Assembly (NCBI RefSeq): GCF_042094015.1
Contig: NZ_JBELDZ010000001.1
Location: 45,051 to 109,050 of the forward strand
Direction: 5' to 3'
Source: Aurantibacter sp042094015
Lineage (GTDB): Bacteria; Bacteroidota; Bacteroidia; Flavobacteriales; Flavobacteriaceae
Length of the DNA stretch: 64,000 nt
Part shown: in pieces, positions 1 to 10,408 of the stretch
Numbering within the stretch: the stretch's first letter is position 1
Layout: each line of letters starts with the position of its first letter
Notes under the pieces: model-generated
Told to the model about the DNA's origin: nothing
Databases searched by the model: none
Seen by the model: only the letters and a program-made list of their open reading frames with translations
Translations under genes and position numbers: made by a program

Positions 1-10
1 TAAATAATAG

Positions 11-18
11 TATTTTTG
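11..18 (+). promoter_or_regulatory. -7 promoter element of porZ-recO unit
   Basis: Exact match to the Bacteroidota -7 consensus TAnnTTTG (TATTTTTG), 33 bases before the porZ-like start. The -33 region lies mostly outside the window, so only half the promoter can be judged. Confidence 0.5.
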
Positions 19-51
19 GTTATTACTTATTCAACATTAGTTTTAGTTTAA

Positions 52-2418
52 ATGGTTTTACTAAAGAAAATTTTAGCATTTTTTATATTAATTTCTAGTA
101 CGTATATAACGGCTCAGAATTTTGAAGATAGTTGGAAAGGACATTTTTCTTATTTAGACATTAAGACTTTTTCACAATCGGAGACTAAACTCTATGTTTC
201 TGCAGAAAATGCTATATTTTCTTATGATAAATTATCGAACGAAATAACAACTATTTCTACAATTCAAGGATTGTCTGGAGATAATATTACAGCAATAGAA
301 TATGTAGAATCAAAAAATAAACTTTATGTTGGTTTTGATACTGGCTTGATTCAGATTTATGACGAAATAAATAATTCAACATTTTCTGTTGTAGATATTC
401 TAGATAAGCCAACAATACTTCCAAACAGAAAAGCTATTAACGACTTTAATTTTGTTTCAGATCGTCTTTATATTTCAGCAGATTTTGGCGTTTCTGTTTT
501 TTTTGTAGACGAAGAAGAATTTGGAGACACTTATTTTATAGGTCCTGGAAACTCTCAAATAACGGTTAACCAAACGACTATTTTTGGCGATTATATTTAT
601 GCTGCTACAGAACAAAATTACAGAAGAGGATTATTGTCTAATTCGAATTTAATAGATTCAAATGAGTGGGAAACTGGAAGTTTAGCTGGTAATTGGGTTA
701 ATATAGTATCAACTGAAACAGATCTTTTTGCTGTTAATGATAGGCGTGTCTACAGAGTTAATGGCTTAAATACAAATTCTGTATTAACACTTCCAGAAAC
801 AATTTTAGATTTAACATCATATCAAAACAGATTAGCCGTAACAACATTTAGACGAGTTAGAAGTTATGCAGAAAACCTTTCTGTAATAGAACAATTTACA
901 GCTGCAAGTTATAATGGTACAAGATTTACAAAAGCTATTTTATCAGATAACGATAAACTGTTTGTTGGTACAGAAAAGCATCCAACAAATGGTAAACCTG
1001 GATTTGGTGTTGTTCTATATGATTTAATAGATACAGATAATGTAACTGAAATACATCCTGAATCACCTTTTTTAAATCGTTTTTTTCAAATAGAGGCTAA
1101 AGCTGGCCATGTTTGGGGAACACATGGAGGACATTCTATAACTTATGGGTTTTCTGGAGGAATTAGAAGGACTGGTTTAAGTCACTTAATTGATGAAGAA
1201 TGGAGAAATATACCTTATGATTCCTTGAGGCAGACTTTCACCAACCCTAGGCCCGACTTTCTTGGATATGTAAGTGTAAATCCCACAAACCCAAACAATG
1301 CAATGATTAGTTCTTTTTGGTATGGCGTTGTAGAAGTTGAAGGAAATCAAGTTGTTGAAAAATATAATAACCAAAATAGTACTTTAGATCCATTATACGG
1401 ATCAGTACATTATACTTTGGCTTCTAAATATGATTCAGATGGGACATATTGGGTATTAAATGGAAGGGTTAGTGAAAGTTTAAACTCTTTTCAAAACAAT
1501 CAATGGTCTAGTGTTAATTTAGATGAAATAATTAATCCGCCTAATAGTAACTTAGGTTTTGGTGAATTGTCTTTTGATGGTAATGGGAATATTTTTATGG
1601 CCACTCATGGTTATGGGTTAATAAGTTATAAAGAAGTTAATGGTGAAAAAATATTTAACAACATAAGCGGCATAGAAAATAATATGCCAGACAATTCAAT
1701 AAAAACAGTTAAAGTAGATCAAAATAATCAAGTTTGGTTTGGAACTGGTAAGGGTTTGCGAGTTGTATATAATTCCGAAGAATTTGCAAGTGGTAATGCT
1801 ATTGTTGAAGAGATTATTATTTCAGAAAACGGTGAAGCAAGTGAATTATTGTTTTTACAATATGTAACAGATATTGAAGTTGATGGGGCTAATAATAAAT
1901 GGATTGGAACTCTAGACAATGGATTGTTTTATTTTTCTTCAGACGGACAACAAACTATTTATCATTTCACTAAAGATAATTCACCATTACCAGACAACGA
2001 TATTTTAGATATTTCTATTGATGAGTTTTCTGGAAGAGTATATATAGCAACAGAAAAAGGACTAGTATCTTTTGGCTCTCAAACCTCTAAGCCTCAAGAG
2101 ACATTAGAAGAAGCTTATGTGTATCCAAATCCAGTAAGACCAGGTTTTAATATTGTAGATGATAAAGTAAAAATTGTTGGGTTAACAGATAATATGAACA
2201 TTAAAATTACTGACATTGAAGGTAATTTAGTAACCGAAGCAGAAACTAAAAGAAACGGGAAATTTAAGAATTTTAACCTAGAAGTAGATGGAGGAACTGC
2301 TTTATGGAATGGTAAGAATTTAGCTGGTAAGATTGTTGCATCAGGAGTATATGTTGTTTTGTTAAACGATTTAACAACGTTTGAAACTAAAGTGCTTAAA
2401 ATAATGTTAATTCGTTAA
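52..2418 (+). CDS. porZ: PorZ-like type IX secretion system protein
   Basis: A 788-residue secreted protein with a signal peptide (about 1-21, ending in TAQ), a long region of two-component-regulator-type beta-propeller repeats (several WFGTGKGL and WIGTLDNGL blades), and a C-terminal T9SS sorting-like domain from about residue 690 (YPNPV motif, then GVYVVLL and KVLKI strands). This architecture is that of PorZ, the cell-surface attachment-complex component that works with the sortase PorU in T9SS secretion. Whether it handles anionic LPS as in Porphyromonas is not shown by sequence. It overlaps recO by one base (TAATG), so the two are translationally coupled; a porZ-recO order is, as far as I recall, usual in flavobacteria. 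A generic propeller protein with a CTD is the alternative. Confidence 0.8.
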   Translation: MVLLKKILAFFILISSTYITAQNFEDSWKGHFSYLDIKTFSQSETKLYVSAENAIFSYDKLSNEITTISTIQGLSGDNITAIEYVESKNKLYVGFDTGLIQIYDEINNSTFSVVDILDKPTILPNRKAINDFNFVSDRLYISADFGVSVFFVDEEEFGDTYFIGPGNSQITVNQTTIFGDYIYAATEQNYRRGLLSNSNLIDSNEWETGSLAGNWVNIVSTETDLFAVNDRRVYRVNGLNTNSVLTLPETILDLTSYQNRLAVTTFRRVRSYAENLSVIEQFTAASYNGTRFTKAILSDNDKLFVGTEKHPTNGKPGFGVVLYDLIDTDNVTEIHPESPFLNRFFQIEAKAGHVWGTHGGHSITYGFSGGIRRTGLSHLIDEEWRNIPYDSLRQTFTNPRPDFLGYVSVNPTNPNNAMISSFWYGVVEVEGNQVVEKYNNQNSTLDPLYGSVHYTLASKYDSDGTYWVLNGRVSESLNSFQNNQWSSVNLDEIINPPNSNLGFGELSFDGNGNIFMATHGYGLISYKEVNGEKIFNNISGIENNMPDNSIKTVKVDQNNQVWFGTGKGLRVVYNSEEFASGNAIVEEIIISENGEASELLFLQYVTDIEVDGANNKWIGTLDNGLFYFSSDGQQTIYHFTKDNSPLPDNDILDISIDEFSGRVYIATEKGLVSFGSQTSKPQETLEEAYVYPNPVRPGFNIVDDKVKIVGLTDNMNIKITDIEGNLVTEAETKRNGKFKNFNLEVDGGTALWNGKNLAGKIVASGVYVVLLNDLTTFETKVLKIMLIR

Positions 2419-3131
2419 TGGTTTTAAGTTTAAACGCCATAGTTTTATCTAAAATTAAGTTTAAAGAAAACGATTTAATAGTTAAAACGTATACCAAACA
2501 AAAAGGAGTAATTAGCTATATATTAAAAGGCGTTTTAAGCTCTAAAAAAAATAAAAAAATCGCTTATTTTCAATTATTGTCTCAATTAGAGATAGAAACA
2601 AACTTTAAGGCAAACAGAAATCTTCATTATTTAAAGGATTGTAAAAATCATCACTTGTATAGATCTTTACATACAAATATTTATAAAAGCACTATAGCTC
2701 TATTTATAGCTGAGATTTTGACATTGGTTTTGAATGAAGAAGAACAAAACGATATGTTATTTAGTTATATAGAATCGTCTTTATTGTGGTTAGATTTAAA
2801 TACAGAATTAGCAAATTTTCATTTATTGTTTTTAATGAATTTAACTAAATATTTGGGATTCTATCCAGATGATACTAATCAGAATTTTAACTATTTTAAT
2901 TTGAATGATGGCGAGTTTCAATTGCACAATAGTTCAAATTCTATTTCATTGGAGAATTTAAGTTTGTTTAAAGCCTTTTTAGGCATAAATTTTGATGAGA
3001 TAAATAAGATAAAAATTAATGCACAACAGCGAACAATTTTTTTAAATACAATTTTAAAGTATTATGAATTTCAATTGTTAGATTTTAGAAAACCTAAATC
3101 ATTAAAGGTTTTAAATGATGTTTTTAGTTAA
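2418..3131 (+). CDS. recO: DNA repair protein RecO
   Basis: A 237-residue protein of the size and layout of RecO: an N-terminal OB-fold (about 1-80, starting with the typical VLSLNAIVLSKIKFKENDLIVKTYT pattern, broken here as VLSLNAIVLS and KENDLIVKTY) and a helical C-terminal part. RecO loads RecA onto SSB-coated single-stranded DNA in RecF-pathway gap repair, together with RecR. The four-cysteine zinc site of some bacterial RecO proteins is not evident, which is common in Bacteroidota. The start codon shares one base with the porZ stop. The next gene, a TonB receptor, begins two bases after the recO stop, so all three genes look co-transcribed. Confidence 0.9.
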   Translation: MVLSLNAIVLSKIKFKENDLIVKTYTKQKGVISYILKGVLSSKKNKKIAYFQLLSQLEIETNFKANRNLHYLKDCKNHHLYRSLHTNIYKSTIALFIAEILTLVLNEEEQNDMLFSYIESSLLWLDLNTELANFHLLFLMNLTKYLGFYPDDTNQNFNYFNLNDGEFQLHNSSNSISLENLSLFKAFLGINFDEINKIKINAQQRTIFLNTILKYYEFQLLDFRKPKSLKVLNDVFS

Positions 3132-3133
3132 TT

Positions 3134-5545
3134 ATGATGTATAGATTAATTCTTTTCATACTGTTGTTTGTCTCAAAAACATCTTTTGCTCAGAAAGTTA
3201 CTGTTTTGGATAGCGAGTTTAAAACTCCAATATCTGGAGTTGCTTTTTTTACAGAAGATAAAAGTATAAGCGAAATAACTAATATTGATGGTGTTGTGAA
3301 TTTGTCTAATTTTTCGCCTTCAGATATTATTGTAATAAAGCACATTACATACCTTGAGAAAAGTATTATCAAGAAAAATATTACGAATAATGTGGTTTTT
3401 TTAACCTCAAATCTTCAAGATTTAGACGAAATAGTTTTGTCAGCTTCAAAATTTTCAGAAAGTAAAATAGATATTCCAAGAAATATTGTTAGTGTAAATG
3501 CTAAAACTATTGGGTTTACAAATCCCCAAACTAGTGCAGATGCTTTAGAAAGAACCGGTAGAGTTTATGTTCAGAAAAGTCAACTTGGAGGCGGAAGCCC
3601 AATGATTAGAGGTTTTTCTACCAATAGGTTACTATTAACAGTTGATGGTGTTAGAATGAATAATGCCATATTTAGGAATGGTAATATACAGAATGTGATT
3701 TCTGTAGACCCATTTACCATACAAAACACAGAAGTGACTTTAGGAGCTGGAACTGTTATTTACGGAAGTGATGCTATTGGTGGTGTTGTTAGTTTTAACA
3801 CTATTAAACCAAGATTGTCTCATCAAGATAGTTTGCATTTAAATTCTAGTTCTTCAGTTAGATATGCAACTGCTAGTCAAGAACAGACTATTCATACAAA
3901 TTTGAATTTAGGTATAAAAAAATGGGCTTTTTTAAGCTCGGTTACATTAAATAAATTTGATGATTTACGAATGGGAAAATTTGGTCCAGAGGATTATTTA
4001 AGACCAGAATTTATTACAACATCAAATAATACAGATTTAATAATTAATAATCAAAATCCACTTGTCCAAAAAGAATCAGGTTATAGTCAGGCTAACTATA
4101 TGCAAAAAGTGTTATATCAGCCTACAAACAATTTAGACTTTAACTTAGGTTTGTTTTACACAAAAACTTCTGATGTTCCAAGGTATGATAGATTAATTAG
4201 ATATAATGACGAAAACACACTAAGATCTGCAGAATGGTTTTATGGACCTCAAAAATGGTTTATGGCTAATTTTCAATTAGATTATAAAAAATCGAGTTCT
4301 CTTTTTTATGATAATTTAAAATTAAACATTGCTTATCAAAATTTTAAAGAAAGTAGAATTGATAGAGATTATCAAAGCCTTATAAGATCGACTAGAGAAG
4401 AAGTTGTAAATGCATATTCTTTTAATTTTGACTTAGAAAAAATATTCAATAAAAAATCAACCTTATATTATGGTTTAGAATATGTTTATAACAATGTTGG
4501 TTCTTCAGCATTCCAAAATAACATTGATTCTGGCGAGGTAGAATCTATAGTAACTCGTTATCCTAACAATTCCTCTTGGCAATCTATGGCTGCTTACTTT
4601 AATTATAAATATAAGCCTTTGTACAATATAACACTTCAGTCTGGTTTGCGTTACAACTATGTTAATTCTAAAACTAATTTTGATGAAAACAATGAGTTTT
4701 TGAATTTGCCTTTTAGAGTTGCTAGTAATTCAAATAATGCATTAACCGGATCTTTTGGTGTGAGTTGGGTTACAAGTGATTATTTAGAGTGGAAAGCAAA
4801 TTTTGCAACAGCATTTAGAGCTCCAAATATAGACGATGTTGGTAAAGTTTTTGATTCTGAACCAGGTTCTGTTGTTGTGCCAAATAATAACTTAAAGCCA
4901 GAATATGCTTATAATGGTGAACTTGGAATGAATTTAAATTTAAGTGATTTTTTTAAATTAGATATAAGTACTTATTACACTTTACTTGATAATGCTTTGA
5001 TAAGACGAGATGGAAACTTAAATGGTAATACACAAATTTTATTTAATGGAGAATTAAGTCAAGTGCAATCTATTCAAAACGCATCGAGATCTAAAATTTA
5101 TGGATTTGAGTTTGGCGCGTTCTTAAAATTCTCAAAATGTTTAGAATTCAAAACGCAATACAATGTTATTGGCGGTTTTGATGAAATAGATAATGTAAAA
5201 TCTCCATCAAGACATATTGCTCCTAGCTTTGGAAATTCTCATTTAACATGGAAAAACAAAAAAATAAAGTTAGATGCGTTTGTTAATTTTAATGGTGAAT
5301 TATCTAATAATCAATTGTCAAATTCCGAATTAGATAAAGATTATATTTATGCTTTAGATACTAATAATAAACCTTATTCTCCTTCTTGGTATACGTTTAA
5401 TATAGCAACGCAATACCAAATCAATTCTAATACAATTTTAACTACTAGCTTAGAAAATATATCTGACCAACGCTATAAGACCTATTCTTCTGGAATTGCT
5501 GCACCAGGTAGGAATTTAATTGTAGCTTTAAAGTATACATTATAA
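3134..5545 (+). CDS. TonB-dependent outer membrane receptor, heme/siderophore-type
   Basis: An 803-residue outer membrane receptor. It has a signal peptide (1-20, ending FAQ), a carboxypeptidase-regulatory-like N-terminal domain (about 21-100), a plug domain (about 110-220, with the motif SPMIRGFSTNRLLLTVDGVR followed by YGSDAIGGVV) and a 22-strand-type beta-barrel ending in an aromatic/hydrophobic strand (VALKYTL). The plug motif resembles heme/hemoglobin and ferric-siderophore receptors rather than SusC-type glycan importers, but the ligand is not determined. Substrate uptake would be driven by the TonB-ExbB-ExbD complex, part of which lies at the end of this window. It starts two bases after recO, with a second in-frame ATG immediately after the first. 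Confidence 0.85.
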   Translation: MMYRLILFILLFVSKTSFAQKVTVLDSEFKTPISGVAFFTEDKSISEITNIDGVVNLSNFSPSDIIVIKHITYLEKSIIKKNITNNVVFLTSNLQDLDEIVLSASKFSESKIDIPRNIVSVNAKTIGFTNPQTSADALERTGRVYVQKSQLGGGSPMIRGFSTNRLLLTVDGVRMNNAIFRNGNIQNVISVDPFTIQNTEVTLGAGTVIYGSDAIGGVVSFNTIKPRLSHQDSLHLNSSSSVRYATASQEQTIHTNLNLGIKKWAFLSSVTLNKFDDLRMGKFGPEDYLRPEFITTSNNTDLIINNQNPLVQKESGYSQANYMQKVLYQPTNNLDFNLGLFYTKTSDVPRYDRLIRYNDENTLRSAEWFYGPQKWFMANFQLDYKKSSSLFYDNLKLNIAYQNFKESRIDRDYQSLIRSTREEVVNAYSFNFDLEKIFNKKSTLYYGLEYVYNNVGSSAFQNNIDSGEVESIVTRYPNNSSWQSMAAYFNYKYKPLYNITLQSGLRYNYVNSKTNFDENNEFLNLPFRVASNSNNALTGSFGVSWVTSDYLEWKANFATAFRAPNIDDVGKVFDSEPGSVVVPNNNLKPEYAYNGELGMNLNLSDFFKLDISTYYTLLDNALIRRDGNLNGNTQILFNGELSQVQSIQNASRSKIYGFEFGAFLKFSKCLEFKTQYNVIGGFDEIDNVKSPSRHIAPSFGNSHLTWKNKKIKLDAFVNFNGELSNNQLSNSELDKDYIYALDTNNKPYSPSWYTFNIATQYQINSNTILTTSLENISDQRYKTYSSGIAAPGRNLIVALKYTL

Positions 5546-5610
5546 CAATAGGTTCTAAGTGTTATTTTGAAATAAATATGGAAGATTGATTGATGCTTCG
5601 AGATACAAAA

Positions 5611-5636
5611 AAAGACACCTTATAATTGGTGTCTTT
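5611..5636. terminator. Bidirectional intrinsic terminator
   Basis: Perfect 9-bp stem (AAAGACACC / GGTGTCTTT) with an 8-base loop, A-run on the left and T-run on the right. It sits between the convergent TonB receptor and the large T9SS protein, so it can serve both strands. Confidence 0.85.
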
Positions 5637-5673
5637 CTTATGAGATTATATCTGTTTTAAAGAGTAATTCCGA

Positions 5674-8600
5674 TTACCTTTTAATTATCTTTTTAGTTGT
5701 TGTTTTATTATTACTTAACTTTATTTGAACTAAGTACATAGCGCTACTAAAATCGCTAATGTTTAGATTAAATGTATCTGAATTAATACTGTCTTTGTTG
5801 AATAATAATTTACCTAACGTATCAAAAATAGTCATAGATTCTATTTTTAAATCACTATTAGTGTTGGTTGATAAGATATTGTTGTTAGTTTCAAATACAG
5901 TTAAGTTTCCGGTTGGCGTTTCAGTAATAGTATCAATAGGGTTGTCTTGTGGTGATTTAAATACAATTTCAAATCTATCCGTAAATTCTCCAGTTTCAGA
6001 TGTAAACGCATAGTCTTCATCTTTTAAATTTAGTATTTGATTTGTGTATTTGTCTTTAATGTAAATGTTTGTTGTATTTAAAAAATCTCCTTGAAATTTA
6101 TCTAGAGAAAATTTATAAATTGTTGGAGCGTCTATTGTACTTCTATATCCAAGATTAACAACTTCATCCAGAGTTAGAGTTTCTGGGTTTCTACCTTGAA
6201 TTAAAAATTTATCAGCTAATTCGTTTTCGTTAGATGTAGAATATAAAGCCATACTTGCCATTACAATACTGTGTCTTTTGGCATCGAAATAACTTCCATC
6301 ATTACCATTAGTCGCGCCATCAACATAACTCACTAAAATCTGATTGTATAGACCAAAATCGTTAGATAGATTTAACCAGAATTTATTTGGTACGCTTTCT
6401 GAATTATTTCTAAAAAACTGATCATTATCTCCAGTTTCTCTCATACTATTTGTAAAAGTTACATTTCCACTGGTACTTGCAGGAGTATTAGAGTAAGTTA
6501 CTAGAAAACTTTGACAAGAAGGTATAAAGCGATTAGGAATATCTAAAGCGTCAACAACATTATCTCCGTTATTATCTCCTCCAGCAGCTTCACCAGATCC
6601 ATTAATAGCAGCATAATCGTTAACATCGAAGTTTAAAACGTAATTTCCATTAACTGTGGCAGATGGAGGTAACGAGTGTGACCAAATATATACAGCTCCT
6701 TCTATTCTTCCTGAAGCATTTAAATCAAATCTATTTTCGGTTAAAAATGCATCTACATTTATTGCACTTGGGTAAGGGTTTCCAACTAAATTCCAATTAG
6801 TGTCATTTAATTCAGCGTCATTTCTATAAACAGGAGTTGTTATAGTTCCAGTATTTAAATCATCTTTAAATTCGTGAGCATATGTTCCTTGTCCACTAAA
6901 AGTTCCAGGAGATAAAGTTGCAACAAATCCCATACCTGGAGCCATAATCATTCCGTTTCCTCCAGCTTGCCATGCGTTAGCATTATCATCTACATTATCA
7001 ATTCCAGCTCCGGCAGTTTGTGTATTATCGTTGTTAGTTTCATAAAATGAATCTTGGTAGTTTTGTGCTTTTAGCCAAAATCGTCTATATATACTTGAAA
7101 GCGGTAAGGCTTCAGATAGAGTTGCTGATTGAACAGGAGAACTCCAGAAAGTATATTCGTACCAAGCACTAGTTGGTGCAGTACTTTTTTCTACTATAGT
7201 CGGGTTAGCAGCAGCACTACCGGAGTCTGTATAAGTACCAGCATCATCAACTTGTACAACACTACCAAAATCGTTTACAATAAGTTGTCCGTTGTTTACA
7301 ATATCATTGGTGATTTGAATATAAGAATTATTTGCAACTGTTAAAATATAACTTGAATTAATAACTAAGCTGCATGCAACTATACTTCCGTTAGTTACTG
7401 TATTGTAATTAGCATCTAAAATGGCAAGAATGCTATTAGTTGGGGTTCCATTATCCCAAGTGAAACCATCCCAAGTTGTGCTATCACTTTTTAATTGACT
7501 TGCATCAGAAGCAGATGAACACGTTCCATCTTCAGTTACTAGACAATAAAACTGATATCCCGAATAAGCAGAAACGGAACCAGTTAATTGTAAGTTTATA
7601 GATGTTTCTCCAGAAACAGTAACTAGAGGTAAATTTGTAGAGTTTGCAATTGTCCAGGTAGAAGATGAACCATCATTAAAATACCATTGGTATGACAATG
7701 TTCCAGAGTTACCTGCTATAGCTGTTATAGAAAAATTTGCAGAGGTAGAACATGTATTCACATCTGCTGGCTGTAGAGTAACATTTGGAAATGTTGAGGA
7801 GCCATCGTAAGTTTCTATGTCTGTATAATTATCATCACAAGAATCATAGTCTATAATTGTCCAGTCTGAGGAATTAAATGTCGTGTTTGGTGCTGTGGCA
7901 GTAGATTTTCTTTGAAAATCATATCCTTCTCCTCCTAAGCCTAAAGCATTAATCCATGTGCTACCATCACAGATTCCCCAAACATCAATAATTATTGTGT
8001 TTTTTAATAAACTTATGCAATCATTGTTGTTGACACCTGAAAATACTTCTGTTTGGTCAGCATAAGACCCATCTGCACCTGGTACAGCAGCACATCCAGC
8101 TCCAACACTAGTTGCAAAAATAAAGGAGTCACCACTATTTAAAACTCCTGTAAGTGCTAAATCGGTTTCTAAACCACCATTGTTTTTAAATCTTAAAGCA
8201 TAATTGTTTGCTGCTAAATCTATTGAAGCTCCAGTTCCATTATATATTTCAATATAACTTAGAGATCCAGAAGAAGCATCAGTTACTTCGGAAATAAATA
8301 TATCGGTAAAACTTGGCCCACTTGTACATGAGCCACTTTCTGTTAAAACGGTAAATGCGCTAGAACTATTTAAGGCACATCCGCTTTCTGTTAAAGTAAT
8401 TACATTTGTTGATGCTCCTGTAGGAATTTCAGCAATAATAGTGGTTGCTGTTTGAGATATAATTGTTGCAGATTCTGAGCCAATATCTACAGTAGTTCCT
8501 GCGGTAAAACCAGTTCCATTTATAGTTATTTCAGTTCCACTTGGTCCAGAAATTGGAGCAAAAGCAGTTATGGTTTGTGTTGAAGTACAAGCTGTGCCGC

Positions 8601-10281
8601 AATTAACCTCAATATCGTCTAATCGCCATGGGGAAGTTGTCGATGATACTTTTTTAAACTGAATCCAAACATTAGCATTTGTTGTATAAGCAGATAAATT
8701 TACAGTATATTGACTGTATGAGTCGGAAGGAACATTACTATGATTGAAAACTTCAACTGTTGTAAAAGGACCTGTTTGGCTCGTAGTTGATATATTTATG
8801 TTTAATGTTTTTCCGCTTGTATTGCCTGTTCTTCCTAAATAAAAAGTTAGATTCGTAGGATATGTAACTTCAGATGTAGTTAAACTTCCATTATTGGAAT
8901 TAAAAATAGAAGCTGCAGGTGCAGAGTTATAGTCTGTAGCAGAAGTACTTCGATTTACTCCAGTTGCTAACCAACCAGTTGGTTGAAATGTTGTATCTGT
9001 AAAATCTTCAGCTAAACAAGGTCCTGTTAATGTGGTTTCATTATTTATTAATGGACTTGTTGTATTATATGTATTTCCACCAATACAATTTGTGTTATTA
9101 TAGGTAAATACAAAATAGTAATACGTCGTTGTAGAGCTTAGACCTGATGCTGTAAAGCTTGTTGTTGCTCCACTCTGTATTACCGTTCCTCCTCCTAAAC
9201 TATCTCCTGGGTTATATGTTATTCCGTCAATAGGAGTAGAACTTAATGATGGAGATGTACTTTGTATTATTAAATAATTATCTGCTGTTGTTGCAGTAAA
9301 ACTTCCATCTATACTAGAACTAGTAATTGTGCCAAAAACTAAATTGGTAGCTTGATTAGTTGGTGCAATACAAGGCGTTGTTCCTTCCCCAATAATATCA
9401 AATAAGTAAGGAGATTCATCTGAATCTGTATTATCTATGCTTACTGTAGCTGTTCTTGTTCCAACGGCTAATGGGTTAAAAGTAATATCGAACGAGGTAT
9501 TTAAACCAACTCCAATAGTTGTAATAATTGGTTGAGTTACCGTAAAGTCTCCCGGATTAGCACCAATTATATCAACAATAGGAGAGCCATTTAAAAGCAA
9601 AGGCATTGTTCCGTTATTTTCAATAACAAAAGAATAAACTTGAGATCCAGAAGCGACATCTTGTTGTCCGAAATCTGTAAAATCTCCTGTTTGAGGTGTT
9701 GTGTCGTTGTTAGCTATATCTAGCGTGTTACCAGTAATATTAATTTCTGGTTCTGGTGTAACAATAACGTAATCGGTTATTTCAAAATCATCTATAGATA
9801 ATCTTTCTTCGTCTGTAATCGAAATGACTTGAATTAAAATATCATCTCCATTATAATTTACTGTTTGCGAAAACTGCATATATGTTGTAGATGTAACATT
9901 TACTACACTGCCAATATTTATCCAGTTTGAGCCGTTATCTGTACTGTATTGAACTTGAAAAGAAACATTACTGCCATCCGCATCCCAATGTCTATACCAA
10001 AAAGAAATATCTCCAATTCCGTTATCTTTACCATTACCATCTAATCCAAGATATCTTAAGAATTCATTAGCGCCACTATCGTCATTAAATCTTACACTTT
10101 TAGACCCTGTTCTTGATGGACTGCCTAATAAAGAGTTGTTATTTGACCATTGTCCAGATGCAAGAGTTGTGGTTACTGTTGCTCCATAAGATGCATCTAC
10201 CCAACTTTCGAAAGACTCAGTAACTTGACCGTAACTAATAAATGTAAATAATATTAAAAAGCAGAATATTCTTAATTTCAT
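5674..10281 (-). CDS. Large secreted multidomain protein with T9SS type A sorting domain
   Basis: A 1535-residue secreted protein with signal peptide 1-19 (ending SYGQ). Following in order are a MAM/jelly-roll-like region (about 20-170), a choice-of-anchor D type immunoglobulin-like domain (about 178-300), a fibronectin-III-like segment (about 300-410), a second cleaved-adhesin-like jelly roll (about 420-560), an IPT/TIG domain (about 565-645), a lamin-tail-like domain (about 650-830), Ig-like sequence, and a long repeat-poor region. The C-terminus (about 1455-1535) is a T9SS type A sorting domain ending in KKIIKR. It would be exported across the outer membrane and attached to or released from the surface. 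The lamin-tail domain often occurs in secreted nucleases and adhesins, but no catalytic domain is seen. Its ligand is unknown. Confidence 0.8.
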   Translation of the reverse strand: MKLRIFCFLILFTFISYGQVTESFESWVDASYGATVTTTLASGQWSNNNSLLGSPSRTGSKSVRFNDDSGANEFLRYLGLDGNGKDNGIGDISFWYRHWDADGSNVSFQVQYSTDNGSNWINIGSVVNVTSTTYMQFSQTVNYNGDDILIQVISITDEERLSIDDFEITDYVIVTPEPEINITGNTLDIANNDTTPQTGDFTDFGQQDVASGSQVYSFVIENNGTMPLLLNGSPIVDIIGANPGDFTVTQPIITTIGVGLNTSFDITFNPLAVGTRTATVSIDNTDSDESPYLFDIIGEGTTPCIAPTNQATNLVFGTITSSSIDGSFTATTADNYLIIQSTSPSLSSTPIDGITYNPGDSLGGGTVIQSGATTSFTASGLSSTTTYYYFVFTYNNTNCIGGNTYNTTSPLINNETTLTGPCLAEDFTDTTFQPTGWLATGVNRSTSATDYNSAPAASIFNSNNGSLTTSEVTYPTNLTFYLGRTGNTSGKTLNINISTTSQTGPFTTVEVFNHSNVPSDSYSQYTVNLSAYTTNANVWIQFKKVSSTTSPWRLDDIEVNCGTACTSTQTITAFAPISGPSGTEITINGTGFTAGTTVDIGSESATIISQTATTIIAEIPTGASTNVITLTESGCALNSSSAFTVLTESGSCTSGPSFTDIFISEVTDASSGSLSYIEIYNGTGASIDLAANNYALRFKNNGGLETDLALTGVLNSGDSFIFATSVGAGCAAVPGADGSYADQTEVFSGVNNNDCISLLKNTIIIDVWGICDGSTWINALGLGGEGYDFQRKSTATAPNTTFNSSDWTIIDYDSCDDNYTDIETYDGSSTFPNVTLQPADVNTCSTSANFSITAIAGNSGTLSYQWYFNDGSSSTWTIANSTNLPLVTVSGETSINLQLTGSVSAYSGYQFYCLVTEDGTCSSASDASQLKSDSTTWDGFTWDNGTPTNSILAILDANYNTVTNGSIVACSLVINSSYILTVANNSYIQITNDIVNNGQLIVNDFGSVVQVDDAGTYTDSGSAAANPTIVEKSTAPTSAWYEYTFWSSPVQSATLSEALPLSSIYRRFWLKAQNYQDSFYETNNDNTQTAGAGIDNVDDNANAWQAGGNGMIMAPGMGFVATLSPGTFSGQGTYAHEFKDDLNTGTITTPVYRNDAELNDTNWNLVGNPYPSAINVDAFLTENRFDLNASGRIEGAVYIWSHSLPPSATVNGNYVLNFDVNDYAAINGSGEAAGGDNNGDNVVDALDIPNRFIPSCQSFLVTYSNTPASTSGNVTFTNSMRETGDNDQFFRNNSESVPNKFWLNLSNDFGLYNQILVSYVDGATNGNDGSYFDAKRHSIVMASMALYSTSNENELADKFLIQGRNPETLTLDEVVNLGYRSTIDAPTIYKFSLDKFQGDFLNTTNIYIKDKYTNQILNLKDEDYAFTSETGEFTDRFEIVFKSPQDNPIDTITETPTGNLTVFETNNNILSTNTNSDLKIESMTIFDTLGKLLFNKDSINSDTFNLNISDFSSAMYLVQIKLSNNKTTTKKIIKR

Positions 10282-10308
10282 AGTTTTCTTTGTTAAAATA
10301 ACAGCATG

Positions 10309-10316
10309 TAAATATA
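10309..10316 (-). promoter_or_regulatory. Possible -7 element of the large T9SS gene
   Basis: TATATTTA on the minus strand, one base off the TAnnTTTG consensus, 27 bases before the start codon. The 18-bp palindrome at 10328-10345 covers the expected -33 region. Confidence 0.3.
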
Positions 10317-10327
10317 GAAATAATATA

Positions 10328-10356
10328 TTAGTTAATATTAACTAAAAGTTAACTTT
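10328..10356. promoter_or_regulatory. Adjacent palindromes between divergent recX and T9SS gene
   Basis: Two abutting perfect palindromes: an 18-bp one (TTAGTTAATATTAACTAA, 10328-10345) and a 12-bp one (AAAGTTAACTTT, 10345-10356). Both contain the GTTAA/TTAAC core. Their position over the likely -33 region of the large T9SS gene suggests a regulator binding site. In such AT-rich DNA this could also be chance. Confidence 0.35.
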
Positions 10357-10408
10357 AATGGGTTCATAATTAAATAGTTATTAACAATAACTTTTCGTCG
10401 ATTATTGT

